A stretch of 64,000 nucleotides of DNA from contig NC_087065.1 of NCBI RefSeq assembly GCF_963678635.1, positions 72,303,345 to 72,367,344 on the forward strand. The letters run 5' to 3'. Positions 41,256-53,300 of the stretch are shown one piece after another. A program made the position numbers and the translations under genes. The notes under the pieces are model-generated. The model had not been told where the DNA came from, did no database searches, and saw only the letters and a list, made by a program, of their open reading frames with translations. Each line of letters starts with the position of its first letter. Position 1 is the first letter of the stretch. This DNA is from Symsagittifera roscoffensis. Taxonomy: Eukaryota > Xenacoelomorpha > Acoela > Convolutidae.

Positions 41256-42373
41256 CTCATCGGAATGCAGTGACCACCGCTGTGAAAAGAATTTCCAGGA
41301 CAAGTGAACGTAGTAGAAAGGAGAAGGCAGAGATGCTAAAGGAAGATTTGGAGAGAAATGTGACGTTGTGTCTCCACAACAGCTTCTGCAGGAACAGATA
41401 ATCTAACGTGGATCCCCTACCTTGTTGCAAACAAAGGGTAGAAGAGCAGAAGTGTTGGAGGGGACGGCTTCCAACAGTGTCAGGATAGCTAACGACGTGT
41501 TGCAGGATACGGAAACTGAGAGTGCAGAGTCAGTATCACAGGAGGAAGAAATGGAACATTGACGAATGGCCGAAAAACGAGATGCAAAAAGAGACGAAAT
41601 AAGAAGAATTTAGAAGTTTTAGAATTTCTAAACGACGATAAAAGAAGAAAAACAAAGGAGTGATGAAGAAAAGTTAAAACTCAGAATTGTTTTAGTGTGT
41701 GAAAAAAAACTCAAGTGAGAAACCAAGCAACCAAGTTGTAATTGAAAACTGAAACATTTAGTTGAGTTTTGAAATTGTTGCATTTATAAATTTGCATTTT
41801 GATTTTAATTGAGTGGCTTTAGTGACGCTTACTTACTATTTATTTAGAAAGGCTTGAGTGAAGGAGTACATTTAAATATTCCAGCCTACATGACTGTTTT
41901 TAATCAGCTACTGTGCAGGAGAACTGATCACTTTGTGGTGACATGAAAGGCTTGGGTAATCTCTCGAAGAGGGAGATTGTTTCATTGTTCTTTCTCAGAG
42001 TTTCTTAGTTTTAATATTTAGGACAATAACAAGCAAGATTTCCGAAGGGAAGAAGCATAGTAGGATAATTTTAGCTTGTTGGTTGGCAGGACTGTCCTGC
42101 AAACCAACACCTTTTAAACCTAGGAGAAAAAGTTTTAATCAGGACATTGACATTGGAAGTCGGAAAATATGTTTTATCTTAGGTCATATCCTCAATGTGC
42201 AGATTAATGAAAGAATTTGAAGGCTATAGTGATGTAGTATGATGCCATTTGTATTCTGCAGTGAGTCGATATGACGTGGATAAAAATAATTTCGTGCATT
42301 TTGTAAATTCTGTTCGATGACACTGTATCTATTTTACGAACATTGCGAGATTCAATGAGGACATTGACCGGAC
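41256..42373 (+). other. 3' untranslated region of element A
   Basis: About 1.1 kb between the last ORF and the polypurine tract. Up to about 41650 there are short purine-rich coding-like scraps without a continuous frame. The rest is AT-rich with no ORF. Confidence 0.5.
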
Positions 42374-42386
42374 TGTCCGGGGAGTA
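42374..42386 (+). promoter_or_regulatory. Candidate polypurine tract of element A
   Basis: TGTCCGGGGAGTA ends immediately before the 3' LTR (TGTGAC at 42387). GGGGAG fits the short purine tract that primes plus-strand DNA synthesis. The 11-base core TGTCCGGGGAG also occurs at 29092, 29206 and 31692 inside the element. Confidence 0.55.
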
Positions 42387-43298
42387 TGTGACATTCGACC
42401 AGAATGGGAAAAATGCAATCTCTGCAGTCTCGGAGTTTTTAGCAGCGAACCTTCCGAATTGGCTATTTAGAAGGAATAAGAACGTTATTCGAACGATTGG
42501 ACAAATCGTGACGGCTGAAGGATTCGGAAATTCCTAAATTTTAAATTTTCGAAATGATGACGTAACAATTCTCAGAAACGTCAAAAACGACCATTTTGGC
42601 AGAAAAACTGAAAAGCAACACAACAACGATAGTTGCGACGACGACAACAACAAGAAAATTGAGACTCAGAATCAGAGAAAAGCAGACCGCTCCAAGTTGC
42701 AACTATTGTGTCGCTACAATAGTTGCAAAGCAGTTGTTAAAAACAGTGAGGGGTGGAAACCAGCCTTCCGGGTTACAGGGAAATCAATCGTAACGTGCTT
42801 GATTCAGTGGATTCGAGAATCCGGAGGGGTTTCGGGACTGAAACTTTTATCCTTTTATATGAACTTTTAGCTTCCCTGTCATGTCCTGAATTGAATTTAA
42901 TTAACATCCGAATTCATTCTACTAAGATGAGAAGCTAGGAGTTGGGGGAAGGGGTTGATCCATCTTCGATGGAGATGATGATTTTTATCTACTGAACAAA
43001 AACAATAATAATTCAATAAGTAGTAGTAGCCCTGTTTTTAGGAGTGACCTCGTGGTCTGGGGATACTGAGACCCAGCCATGAGCTCACTATTTCTGCATG
43101 TAATTAAGTTAAATTGAGTGTTTTGACCGAAGCCGAAAGCAGTAACATTTTTTGTCGACCCGATGTTAGAAAGACCCACGAAAGTACTGGCTTGGTAGAG
43201 ACGGTGAAAGCATACAAAGCTCTGTTTAGACGTTAGCCAGTCGTCTTAGGACTTAGTTTTGTTCTCCGTCGATATGTATCTTCCGGGCGAATGTTACA
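42387..43298 (+). repeat. 3' LTR of element A (912 bp)
   Basis: Matches the 5' LTR 20914-21837 from TGTGACATTC to GAATGTTACA. Immediately after it the sequence AAGGTTTATT resumes the pol frame of element B. Confidence 0.9.
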
Positions 43299-43599
43299 AA
43301 GGTTTATTTCAAACCATACAGCAATTCGAAGAAAAAGCCGGACTGATGGTAGCTGATTCACTAATTAGTGTAAAACAAGGAGAAAATTGCCTGAAGGTAC
43401 TGAACATGCAAAATCAATCTATTAAAATTTACCATGACAGCAAAATCGCTCGTTATACTGATTTGAGAAATCAGATTTAAGTAAACGGACTTTTTGGTAA
43501 CAAGGAACGACCGCAACATCAGCGCACCTTTGAAATAGGCAAACAGGCTACTCTGGACGGTGCAAAATTGTCATCTGAATTTAAGGAAAAAGTACAGAT

Positions 43600-44900
43600 A
43601 ATGTTTGATAATCATTACCAAATATTTTCACCAAGCTCAACGAACTTAGGATTTTCGGATAAAATCAGCCCTAAAATAAAGTTAAGCGCAGATGCAAAGC
43701 CATTTCGGCGGGCATACTGAAGTATAATTTTTGAAAAGCGAAAAGTCATGAAAAAACTCGTGGAGTGTTTAGAAAAAGGAGACCGAGTTTAGCCAATTCG
43801 TTCGAGTTGAGCATCCCCATATAGACTTGTTAAGAAAAAAAAGGGTCCCACAGATTATTAATTGGTTACAGGGGACTGAAAAATCAGATCGAAAAGACAA
43901 GCTGGCTCCTACCAAGGATAACTGTTGTCATCGACTCATTGGATGGTAACATGCTCTTTTCCACAATTGATTAACCTTCTGGTTAATTTCAGTTGGCGCT
44001 AGATGAAGACTCGCAAAACCCTACAGCATTTATTAGGCCGATGGGTCTCTATTAGTGGTAAAGACTACCGATGGGTATCGCTTCAGCGCCATGAGCATTT
44101 CAAAATTTAATGGAGTTAACACTAAGTGAGTTATCATACGAAAATGCTTTGGTGTATCTAGACGACAATATAATCCTTAGTCGAACATTTAAAGAAAACC
44201 TAAAGAGGTTAGAATTTAGTCTGTGTCGACTGAAAGAAGCTGGGTTAAAATTTTTTCAAAAGAAAATTCATTTTCTTGGAAATATTGAGTCGAACAACGG
44301 TGTAGAGTTTGATCCTGAAAAGATAAACGCAGTGAAAGACATGAAAGATCCTCACAAAAATAAACAATTGCGGGCGGAGTTAGGACTAATTGGGTTCTAT
44401 CGAAGGTTTAGAGAAAGGTTCGGAACCGCTTTACGAACTTCTTAATAAGAGCGGGAAATTCTTTCTTAAGGAAGCTTGCGAAGAAGCATTGAAGAAATTG
44501 AAAGAAAAACTGCAGCAAGCACCAATACTGAGATATCTGAATGATGAAAATAGGAATACCTTTACAACGTATGCTTTATTAACTGGGATAGGTGCCATTC
44601 CGGTACAAAAGCAGCAATACATAGATGCGTACGCCAGCAAAACGCTGAATAAAGGACAACGAAATTACTCCGCAACCAAAAGGAATCTATATGCAATTAT
44701 ACAATTCACGCATTAATTTGGGAAATATCTGTTGGGACCAAAGTTCTCATCAGTTACAGATAACAGAGCCTTAACGTGGCTTTATAGCTTCATGGAGCCA
44801 GACGGTATGATAGCTAGATGGTTGGAAAAACTAGATCAATTCCAATTCCAATTCAAAGCACGAAGCGGGAAAGAAAATTCCTAATGCAGACTGCTTATCA
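43600..44900 (+). pseudogene. Element B reverse transcriptase and RNase H, broken
   Basis: The clearest piece is 44110-44445, which has the RT catalytic region ALVYLDDNIILS, then FFQKKIHFLGNIES and the FDPEKINAVKDM and LGLIGFYRRF motifs typical of the end of Ty3/gypsy RT. A frame change leads to 44390-44716 (FFLKEACEEALKKLKEKL, the RT-RNase H connection, then YASKTLNKGQRNYSATKRNL, a standard RNase H-like motif). Upstream frames to 43600 are interrupted by many stops. Confidence 0.8.
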
Positions 44901-45249
44901 AGGGTTCCAACTACCACTGAGGAGTTGGTTAATCAAATAGGAAAATGAACAGATATTTCGAACAAAATCTGGGAAGAAGCCCTGAAAACTCCCGATTTGG
45001 ATTTACAAACGGTTCATCTGAAACCTTATGAAATAAGAACGGCAGAGAGCTGGGTGCAAAACAAAGGGAGACCAGAGAAAAGGCAAATGAGTGGCTCCTC
45101 AAAAAGTTATGGAAATGTTAGACGGATTTCGAAAATTTGCTAATTGAAAACGAATTACTAGAAAAAGAAAACGATTTACAAAAGACAGTACATCGTAGTC
45201 CAAATGGTTATGACTCAAAAGTTCATGGAGGAAAAGCTCGTTTCGCTCA

Positions 45250-46860
45250 ATGAATCTTGTGGTCATTTTTGGTTACGAAAAGATTTTTCAGCGTACTCAA
45301 GAAACGTTTTACTGGCCTGGAATGAGTCGGGATATTACAGATTGGGTTAATAGCTGTGAAAAAAGCATAGCAAAGAGAAATCCTAGCCAAAAACATAAAA
45401 CAAAAACATATACTGCAGACATGGAAGCCAAGCCATCCATTTTGGCAGGGAACGTTGGATATCATCGGACCGCTACGGGCATCAGTAGGATTCAAGTAAA
45501 TTCTTCTAATCCAAGATCAATTCCCACAGTGGTACGGAGCGGTACCACTTCAAAACCAATGAGCAAAGACTGTAGCTAAGGAATAGGTCGATAATTGGAT
45601 TTCACGCTTTGGCTGCCCAGCAAATCTGCACAGCATCAAGGGATCATACTTCATCCCACACCTTTTCAAAAAAATTGTGTTTCGAAATGGGAATTGATAG
45701 AGCTAGCAAAAAATCATATCATCCTCAGGGAAACTCAATGATTGAAAGAACCAACAGAACAATCGAAAAAACCTTGTCTTATTTTGTGGGAGAAAACCAC
45801 ACTGACTGGGTCAAGTATCTTCAAACTGTTATGAACGCTTATAGATCTTCAATTCATGCAGTGACAAAATACAGTCTGTATTACTTGATTTTTGGTCGCC
45901 CTTGCGCCTTGCCAATAGATTGCATTTACGAAACATCACAAACTAAAGTCTCTACAACGCCAGGCGACTACGTCAGAGACATAAAAAAAACTCAGAAACA
46001 AGCCACAAACTGATACATTGAACGTCGAACAAGAACAGCAAAAGACCTACTACGACATAAAGCAATACGGACCTAAACATAACGTGAACAACAAAGTACT
46101 ACTTTTTAACCCTTTCGCATTGCAAGGGACCGACAAAGAAATTAAAGTGTTCTCTATCGCCAATTTTTTTATTTGAATACCAAAACCAAAAAGCTAAGAA
46201 ACAGCAGAAAATCATTATGATAGATTAAAGGCTTTTCTTGATCGAACAAATGTAAACAGTCAGGATGCGGGAGAAAACAATAATCGCACCAAAACAATGC
46301 AATAACTGAACATAAACAATCATTGCAGACATGGAAGCCAAGCCGTCCATTTTGGCAGGTAGCGTTGGATATCATGGGATCGCTACCGGAATCAGTAGGA
46401 TTCAAGTATATTCTTCTAATCGAAGATCAATTCTCACAGTGGTACGAATGGGTACCACTTCAAAACCAATGAGCAAAGACTGTAGCTAAGGAATTGGACG
46501 ATAATTGGATTTCACGCTTCGGCTGCCCAGCAAATCTGCACAGCAACAAGCAGCAACAAGGGCTCATACTTCATCTCACACCTTTTCAAAAATTTGTGTT
46601 CCGAAATGGGAATCGATAGAACTAGTACAACATCATATAGTCCTCAGGGAAACTCAATGATTGAAAGAACCAACAGAACATTCGAAAAAACCTTCTCTAA
46701 GTTTGTGGGAGAAAACCACACTGACTGGGCCAAATATCTTCAAACAGTTATGATGGCTTATAGATCTTCAATTCATGCATTAAAGTCGTTCTATAACGGA
46801 CAATACATACTCAAAGAGATTGTAAATCATCTAAAAAATTTTTAATTGAATACCAAAAAG
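45250..46860 (+). pseudogene. Element B integrase with ~0.7-kb tandem duplication
   Basis: The first copy begins with the zinc-binding region (FYWPGMSRDITDWVNSCEK) and the core, which is frame-broken. The SDKG-type second catalytic position reads SIKGSY, so the Asp is lost; the Glu motif MIERTNRT is present. A second copy of the core starts at 46322 with the same GCAGACATGGAAGCCAAGCC word as at 45414. It runs to about 46780 and carries an extra AGCAACA repeat at the second catalytic position. The segment after the first copy (46172-46320) is likewise repeated at 46843-46990. Both copies are inactive. Confidence 0.75.
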
Positions 46861-46990
46861 CTAAGAAACAGCAAAAAAATTAATATGATAGGGGTAAGGC
46901 TGTTCTGATCGAACAAAATTTAACGCTCAGGAAGCGAGAGGAAAAAATAATCGCACCAAAAACAATGCATCAAAAGAACAGAGTAAAAAT

Positions 46991-47348
46991 AAAACGATTT
47001 TGTAGTTGTGGAATTCCTTAACGACAACTCAAAACTAGAAGCTCCTAGTCGGTTTACCCCAGAAGAAGTTACATCAGACAAAATTACAACACTCCAACGG
47101 AAGTAATGGACATCAAAGAACCGATCGCCACATCAGCATGTACACAGACTCAATCTGTTAGACCCATCGACGAACCAAGGAGAAGCGTAGGAAGCCCCAA
47201 AATACCGTCAAGAGGAAAAGCAGAAACAGGATCGGAATCTAAAGCAGCTTGTACTGTAAATGACGTTAATAATGAATCACAAAAGGGAATGAGAGGCAAT
47301 AAACGGTACAAGACTAGAAAACCAAATAAAAGGTCGGCGTATAAGTGA
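46991..47348 (+). pseudogene. C-terminal pol or linker remnant of element B
   Basis: A short open frame from the ATG at 47106 to 47348 gives a basic, Ser/Arg/Lys-rich peptide (PRRSVGSPKIPSRGK). It lies between integrase and env-like pieces and is probably the end of pol. No domain. Confidence 0.35.
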
Positions 47349-47445
47349 CTTGGGGACTATTTGTTTTTTAAAGACCATGATGATGATAATAGTAATGTTT
47401 TTGTTCAGGTAATTTACTCGTGAAAGCAAAATACAAATCCTCATC

Positions 47446-49218
47446 ATGGAAAACAAGGAAACGTTTTTTGGTGGGTTAATAATCATAGTTTTAAGCTTAA
47501 GAAAACTAAGTGGCGAAATTTTAGTCGCATATGATTTTGAAAACATTAATAATATTGAAAGAATATCCTTGAGCAAAAATAGCAAATGCACTCAAACAAA
47601 AGGGAAAACAGAAGCGCTTAAAAGCGGGGAACTAATGTTTAAACCGGTGGCATGAGAAGTAAGGCTAAAGTATTGCATGTGTTTGGCGACATATTCAGTG
47701 GCGGGACTTAAGAAAAGCAGCTGTTGGGATGATGCAACATACCTGCATGAATACTCCAAGCTTTGTTCCTTTTGTAATTCCACTGCGTGAATGATTGGGT
47801 AAATTAAAATGCCAAGCTTTGGAAATTAGGATATTTTTTTCCTTGGGAGAAAGTGGATGAGAAAGTTTTGAAGTAAAATTATCAAATACTTTGATGAGGA
47901 AAGGGAGCAATAGAGGTGTCAGATACGTATGTCCACTAACAAAAAAACTGTAGCCAGTCCTAATCAATGGTGAACTAATCAATGAGATCTTGTATGCTCG
48001 AGTGAAAATTGCAAAAACTAGTAGTGTAATGGTTTTGAGGACCCAACAGGAATGGCACAAGTGAGATAGTGGAGGAACAGCAGTTTCAAACTTGGTTCTG
48101 TCACGTACATAAACGAAATGAAAACAACTAGATGACCAGTATTTTCTTTAGCAATTTTTTCGACCTCAAGTAGCTTTGGCTCTTGGCAACAAGAAACAGT
48201 AATTACTTATGAGGGAAAATTAAAAGATCCGTAAAATAGAGGTATTTTGCTGTTGAAGTTTTAAGGTATCAAACCATAACTCAGGGAGTACTCGTGAATA
48301 AAACAAATCACCTTTTTGTGTTTTCCACAGCTGAGGAAACCACGTTTGATTTGTCAGCAAGTTTCGCGGGATTATCCAGTAAAGATGTAGCACAAAGTAA
48401 ACTAGATACGTTTTTCACATGGGAAGTCTTAACAAATGAAAACACACTGCGTTTTCTAGAAAAGCGCGAATTTGACTTAGATGACATTATTTGGCATTTA
48501 GCAAAAGAAACCGGAAACGAAAAAAATTTTTGTAGAAGAAAATTTGCCTCGATGTTACCACTCCGAAAAGGCTGGGAGCTTATTAATCTCTTACATTAAT
48601 GTGCAAACATACAGGTCAAAGTTGCCAAATATCCTTCAGCACAGAAGAAGCACCGGTGGAAGTTAAAAAAGTTGGGAGTGGGTCGCACATAAGATTTATA
48701 GACCCAATCAGCAGATTAACTTATCATAATTATACTCTCACGCTGTGCAATAGAGTCTATCTTAATGCTTTTGAATTAGGTAATTTGTCCTGGGTATCAC
48801 ATGCGAAGCAACTGAAGTTGAATAGCTCGCCAAAACAATTAGAGAAACCGGCAAAAATATGCAACTTTGAGCTCCTTTGATAATAACAATGGTGGTTTTT
48901 TCACGGATAAAGATTTCAGAGACAGTCACTTGTCGCAACTTATTAAGCATAGTGGGAAAACAATAATAGGAAGGGAGGCCTTCCTGGACAAAACGGGGAA
49001 AACGCACATGATCAATTGGATCATTTGCTTAAAAGTTTCACCATACAGCTGACATTGCTTTCCATGGTTTGCTAAAAATGGAAACACAGGTGCTCCGTTA
49101 TGTGGAAATAGTTAGGGAAGTCGCAATCACTACGCTGACAGTTGAGCTTCTATTTCAAATTATAGGGTTGATTTTACGTATATTTTTCTCCGCAGCTTTA
49201 ATAAAGACGAGAAAATAA
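47446..49218 (+). pseudogene. Element B env-like gene, decayed
   Basis: The frame 47446-47655 begins with a hydrophobic signal-like stretch (FFGGLIIIVLSLRKLSG). Broken frames at 48294-48599 and 48599-48880 carry a coiled, acidic segment (DLDDIIWHLAKETGNE) and a Cys/aromatic-rich segment (IRFIDPISRLTYHN). The last piece, 49078-49218, has a membrane-spanning segment (LLFQIIGLILRIFFSAAL) followed by a short basic tail. A signal peptide, an ectodomain and a C-terminal anchor after integrase is the layout of a retroelement envelope. I recognise no specific fusion-protein family and the gene is inactive through multiple stops. Confidence 0.5.
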
Positions 49219-49805
49219 AAAACTGTAGTCCAGCCATTAAACCCACTGGGAGAGAACAATTATTACACTTGAGGAGAAACTCCAGAAGTAGATAGAGACA
49301 GGAAAAAGAAAAACATTGTTTGGTAAGGGAAGCAAAGATGCAATGCACGGAACATCAGAATATTGCATTTACATCAGGATATTGCAATTCACATAAGCAT
49401 AGCATGTTTAGTGGAATAAAATTAGGATATGTTTGAGTGCAATTAAAACAAAACATAGTGCAACCTGTGAGATTGAGAATTAAAAAAAAACAAAACCCAT
49501 TGTTACCTGCGGTATTAAGATAAAAGAAATGAAAGCACGGCGTAGACTGTGGGGTTAGGAGGATGTATATATATGGTTTTTAGGAAACCGACAGGAACCA
49601 GATGTCGGGGGTTTTGTTTATTTTCTGCTGGATCTGTTTAAAGTTAAGGCTGTGGTGCGACCTAAAGTATACAGGATAGTAGGCATAAGCAAAAAATAGA
49701 AATAAGGCGCCACTCGAACAGCTTCAATATCAAATACTGTGAACCCGGCGCTAATCTCAAGCGAGGAGCTGATCAATCTTGAAGGTGAGATAAGTAAAGC
49801 GGAGA
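49219..49805. other. 3' flank of element B, no gene seen
   Basis: AT-rich sequence. GGAACATCAGAATATTGCATTTACATCAGGATATTGCAATTCACATAAG near 49348 contains a short internal repeat (AT(C)AGAATATTGCA / CAGGATATTGCA). The element B LTR might lie here, but its partner cannot be found. Confidence 0.35.
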
Positions 49806-50313
49806 AGTAATAGCGAGAAGCTGTGGGTGACAAGCCTGCAACTGAGGGAGCAACTAAAAACCCTACAATTGAAGGGAGCCGTTGAAGGCTACAAATTAAA
49901 ATATATAGCTCTCGAAAACGAGAGGGCCTCGCTCCAGAGCAAGTACAAGAAGAAAACTTCTGGAAGTCAGAGGGAGAGGAAGAAGCTTCGAGTTAAATGA
50001 AAGCAGAAAGCTTAACAAAATAACTACTTCGGAGAGACTGCGTCTACATGACGCACATAGTCATTCTTCCTGCCCTCCCAGTCTCATTGTTTTTTTATTA
50101 TTGTTGCCGGAACTGGCGCCGCCTGAAACACTGTATAGGCATTTTAAGAAACTTTCGCGTCTGTGCCATCCAGATAAAAGTGGAAGACAGGACTACTTCA
50201 AGGTGCTGGTTGAAGCCCAAAAAATTCTCATGGATCCAGAGGTGAGGAAAAACTACATTATAAGAGACCTAGAAGCCGCAAAAGCTGTTTTGCGCAATAA
50301 AATGGACACTTGA
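49806..50313 (+). pseudogene. Coiled-coil plus J-domain (DnaJ-like) fragment
   Basis: One frame to a TGA near 49997 reads a coiled coil (SLQLREQLKTLQLKG, YIALENERASLQSKYKKK) ending in a basic tail. After a short gap, 50101-50313 encodes a 70-residue J domain: LYRHFKKLSRLCHPDKSG with the HPD tripeptide intact, DYFKVLVEAQKILMDPEVRKNYI and a helical end. J domains stimulate Hsp70 ATPase. The N-terminal helix I of the J domain is weak, and there is no rest of a DnaJ protein (no G/F or zinc region). It could be a small J protein, an exon or a pseudogene, or a captured domain of a mobile element. Confidence 0.5.
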
Positions 50314-53300
50314 ACTGGATATTTGTCTCTTGACAAAATTGTTGTTTGGCTCCAAATATATAGTCCCTTATAACGTGCTAAAAGTGGTAGAAAATGTATC
50401 ATGAAGGACCAATTGATATGAAAAAAATCCCAGCATAGTTGCTCTGTCGTGAGTGGAACACTCCAACTTCAAAAAGGGGAACCTTGTAGGGAAACGGAAG
50501 TTTCCTTGTTATTAATTTAGAAAGATCATAACTTGAACTAGTTTTACTTTGGCAAAAGTCATTGCTAACTTATGATGTCTGAGAACTTTCAACGCATTAA
50601 ACAACTTTGACAATCATGCGAACGCCTTGACAGGCGAGAGATAATGACAAAAGGTGCGCAAATCGGTAATCTGGGTAAAATCGTTATTTACCCAGATTAA
50701 GCATTGAAACGGGGTAACCCAGGAACATCGTAATAATTGAACACTCAGAGCAATCAGTTAGTGAATAAATTCTTCCTTGATTAACTTTTCAATACTAAAT
50801 TCCTGTAATTATCTCATAATTCTGCGAGATCAACTTTGAGTAGAAATTTTATCGCGTTTATAGATAATTCGAGTTTTCAATTTAACTTACACTCAATATT
50901 TGTTCTACTCCGAGAAAACAAGTGTTGCGCTGCTCCTACAAAAGCAATGAACAACACTGATGATTCAGGGGTGCTATAATTTGTGAAAGACATTATCAAA
51001 AAATCTTAAATCTGAAAAAGGGCAGTGACATAAGTGAACCTCTGTACACTAAGTTGAGGTCCACAGGTAAACATCCGGCTCGTTTGTACGGTTCAGCAAA
51101 AGTATACAAGAAAGAACTAGCCTTATAAGAAGAACATAATAGAAAGCGCACTTCATCGATTTTTCAGAAGTACTTCAACTTGGAATAAGTTTGATGTGGC
51201 CATGAAGGTAAATAGAAATACCTACACCCAAAATCTTGGAACGATAAGATTGTTTCGAGGACCCTTGACAGATTTGGCAAAGGAATAGTCAAAAAGAGCC
51301 CGGACAAGGACCTACATCATGGGGTTTTGATAAACAGCAACCATGAAAATAGTGCAGTACCGAGGCAATGAAAGTCTGATAGTTGCAAATAAGGTGCGGA
51401 ACAAAATTGAGGTACTAATTTTTTTGAACTCCAGAAACCTGCAAACTTGCCTAAAACCTTAAAATCTTCTTTTTTTGCGTGAACTTAATTCAAAACTGGC
51501 GGTTGACTATCATTACTCGCGCCAAAATCTTGACTCGTATGAACTAGAACTACGTACGGCTAGTGTCTCGTTCTTATTAAGTTTTGCTTTTCTCCAATAA
51601 AATACTGCTCTAAAACATCTCGCACAAGAAAGTTCACTTACACTTTTTGAATCTAGTTTTGACTGTCGGTGACTTTCTTTAGAACTTTCAGGGCAAAGTT
51701 TTCGGCTACGTCTCTAATGCACAGAACTTCAAGGAAAGGTTTTCAACAAACGATTTTGAACTAAATCGCATTCTAATTGTCTAGCCAATATCTAGTTCTG
51801 ATTGCTTGTGGGGTTTACATATTTTCTTTTTTAATAGCTGTCCAAGCGACCAAGTTGGCTACACCGAATGAGCTTGTTCTTCCATTTTTTTTGCTTCAAC
51901 AGTTGTTGTGTAGAAAAACAGTCTTGATTTGTCGGATATCAATTTGGTCCTGACCGCCAAACTTGTAACTTTTGCAGTTCAGCTGCTGCTATCAGTCGAG
52001 TTCTCTTCATATTCAAAATTAGCATTGCATTTGGCTACATGAACAGCTTATCCGCTTGAGTTGGTTGCATCCAAGCAAAAACTATTGTTGAATCATTTCA
52101 GTAGTTGACATTTACAACAAAATGAAAAATTTGCCTAAATATAGCACCCGTCTCAAATATTCACAGCCTATGAACTTTGAACACAGCCCAAGTCTTGGAA
52201 CAAAAAGATAACTTTCTTCCTCGCGAACTCCTTGTTAAGATTTAGCCTCAAATAAATAGCTACACAAAAAGCCATCTCCGATGCATTGCAGAAGAGATGA
52301 TGCGCGAGTTGCTGGAAGCAATTTTTGCCCAGTTACTGAGGTTCAGCCAAGAAAGACGGTGAAGTTAAGAGGTCTAATCATTCTTGGAACTGATTTGCTA
52401 TTTGTGCTCCAACATCGTCTTGTCAGTTTAAAATCTATACTCATTTTTTTTTGGGAAACAAATTATCGTTAAGCGGTTTCCTAGTCCATGGAGATCAGAA
52501 AATTATCCCAATACGGTTAGCTCTCATTAGGCAAGTGGTCTTACAAGTCAAAAATTGTGAGAAAAACTAATTGTCTGCTTTCAACGGAACCAGGTTTAGG
52601 TCTTCTTGTTTTTCTTGGTTTTTAGTGCGTTCTAGCTTTTTTTCTGGGGTTTCTTTTTTACAGTTTTTGGACTATTGTTTTGTTATTTTGCAGTTCTCGC
52701 TTACATCAATCAACATTTCTCTGGCCGCCGACTTTCAACCCAATTCAAACACAGCGCCAAACTCTAAGCAATAGGCCACAAATGTTTCACATGAAAGAAC
52801 ACGAACTTTATGCTTGATGAAACGCAAGTCAAACTGGCTGCAGATTTGTCCAAAAATTGGCCAAAGGTAACAAATAAATGTCCAAAAAAGTCCTAAAGTG
52901 TCGAAAAGAGCTCGTAGGTTGTCAAAAAGAGCTCTTAATTTGTTCATAAAATGGCCAAAAAATTGGTAGTTTCAGCAGAAGCTACCAGTATTTTCTCACA
53001 GGTGGTTCAAAAATAGCTATTTTTTGTCCAAAAGCAGCTCGTTGAAATTTCGCTCAAACTGTGTAGGCTGTGATAAAACCTATTGGATTGAAAACCGAAG
53101 AGTTTAAAACAAACGGTGCGCTGAGTCATCGAACTAATTAGTTGATTGACCCCCGACCAACAACGAGTGTCTTCTTGTTGGTCCCACTTTAGACCGAAAT
53201 TATGTGTTGACTTATCGGCACAATATAAACTTTCTTTAACTACTTGCGAGATTGCGCTTCCGGCGGCGCTAAATTGAAAACTCTCTTTGTTAGTTTGCTG

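Larger units (their letters stand above)
20914..43298 (+). mobile_element. Element A: 22.4-kb LTR retrotransposon with large accessory region
   Basis: Two direct repeats, 20914-21837 and 42387-43298, bound the element. They begin TGTGACATTC and end GAATGTTACA, which are inverted repeats of each other with one mismatch, as expected of LTRs. By eye they differ by roughly 30-35 substitutions and an 11-base indel. A purine-rich tract precedes the 3' LTR. Inside, in order: 2.9-kb leader, gag, two zinc knuckles, aspartic protease, the first part of RT, integrase, then about 10 kb of accessory ORFs. Gene order protease-RT-integrase places it in Ty3/gypsy. It is inserted into element B; AAG occurs on both outer edges and may be a short or eroded target duplication. 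The RT core and RNase H are missing and most ORFs carry shifts. Confidence 0.9.
43299..49218 (+). mobile_element. Element B, 3' part: decayed Ty3/gypsy RT, RNase H, integrase and env-like region
   Basis: Continues element B after the insertion of element A. In order: protease-RT linker (43299-43480), broken RT (43600-44450, with YLDD at 44155-44166), RNase H remnants (44450-44900), integrase in two tandem copies (45250-46860) and an env-like region (47446-49218). Stops and frame changes occur throughout, so nothing is functional. Gene order is that of Ty3/gypsy with a third ORF, as in errantivirus-like elements. Composition is AT-rich, unlike element A. Confidence 0.75.
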
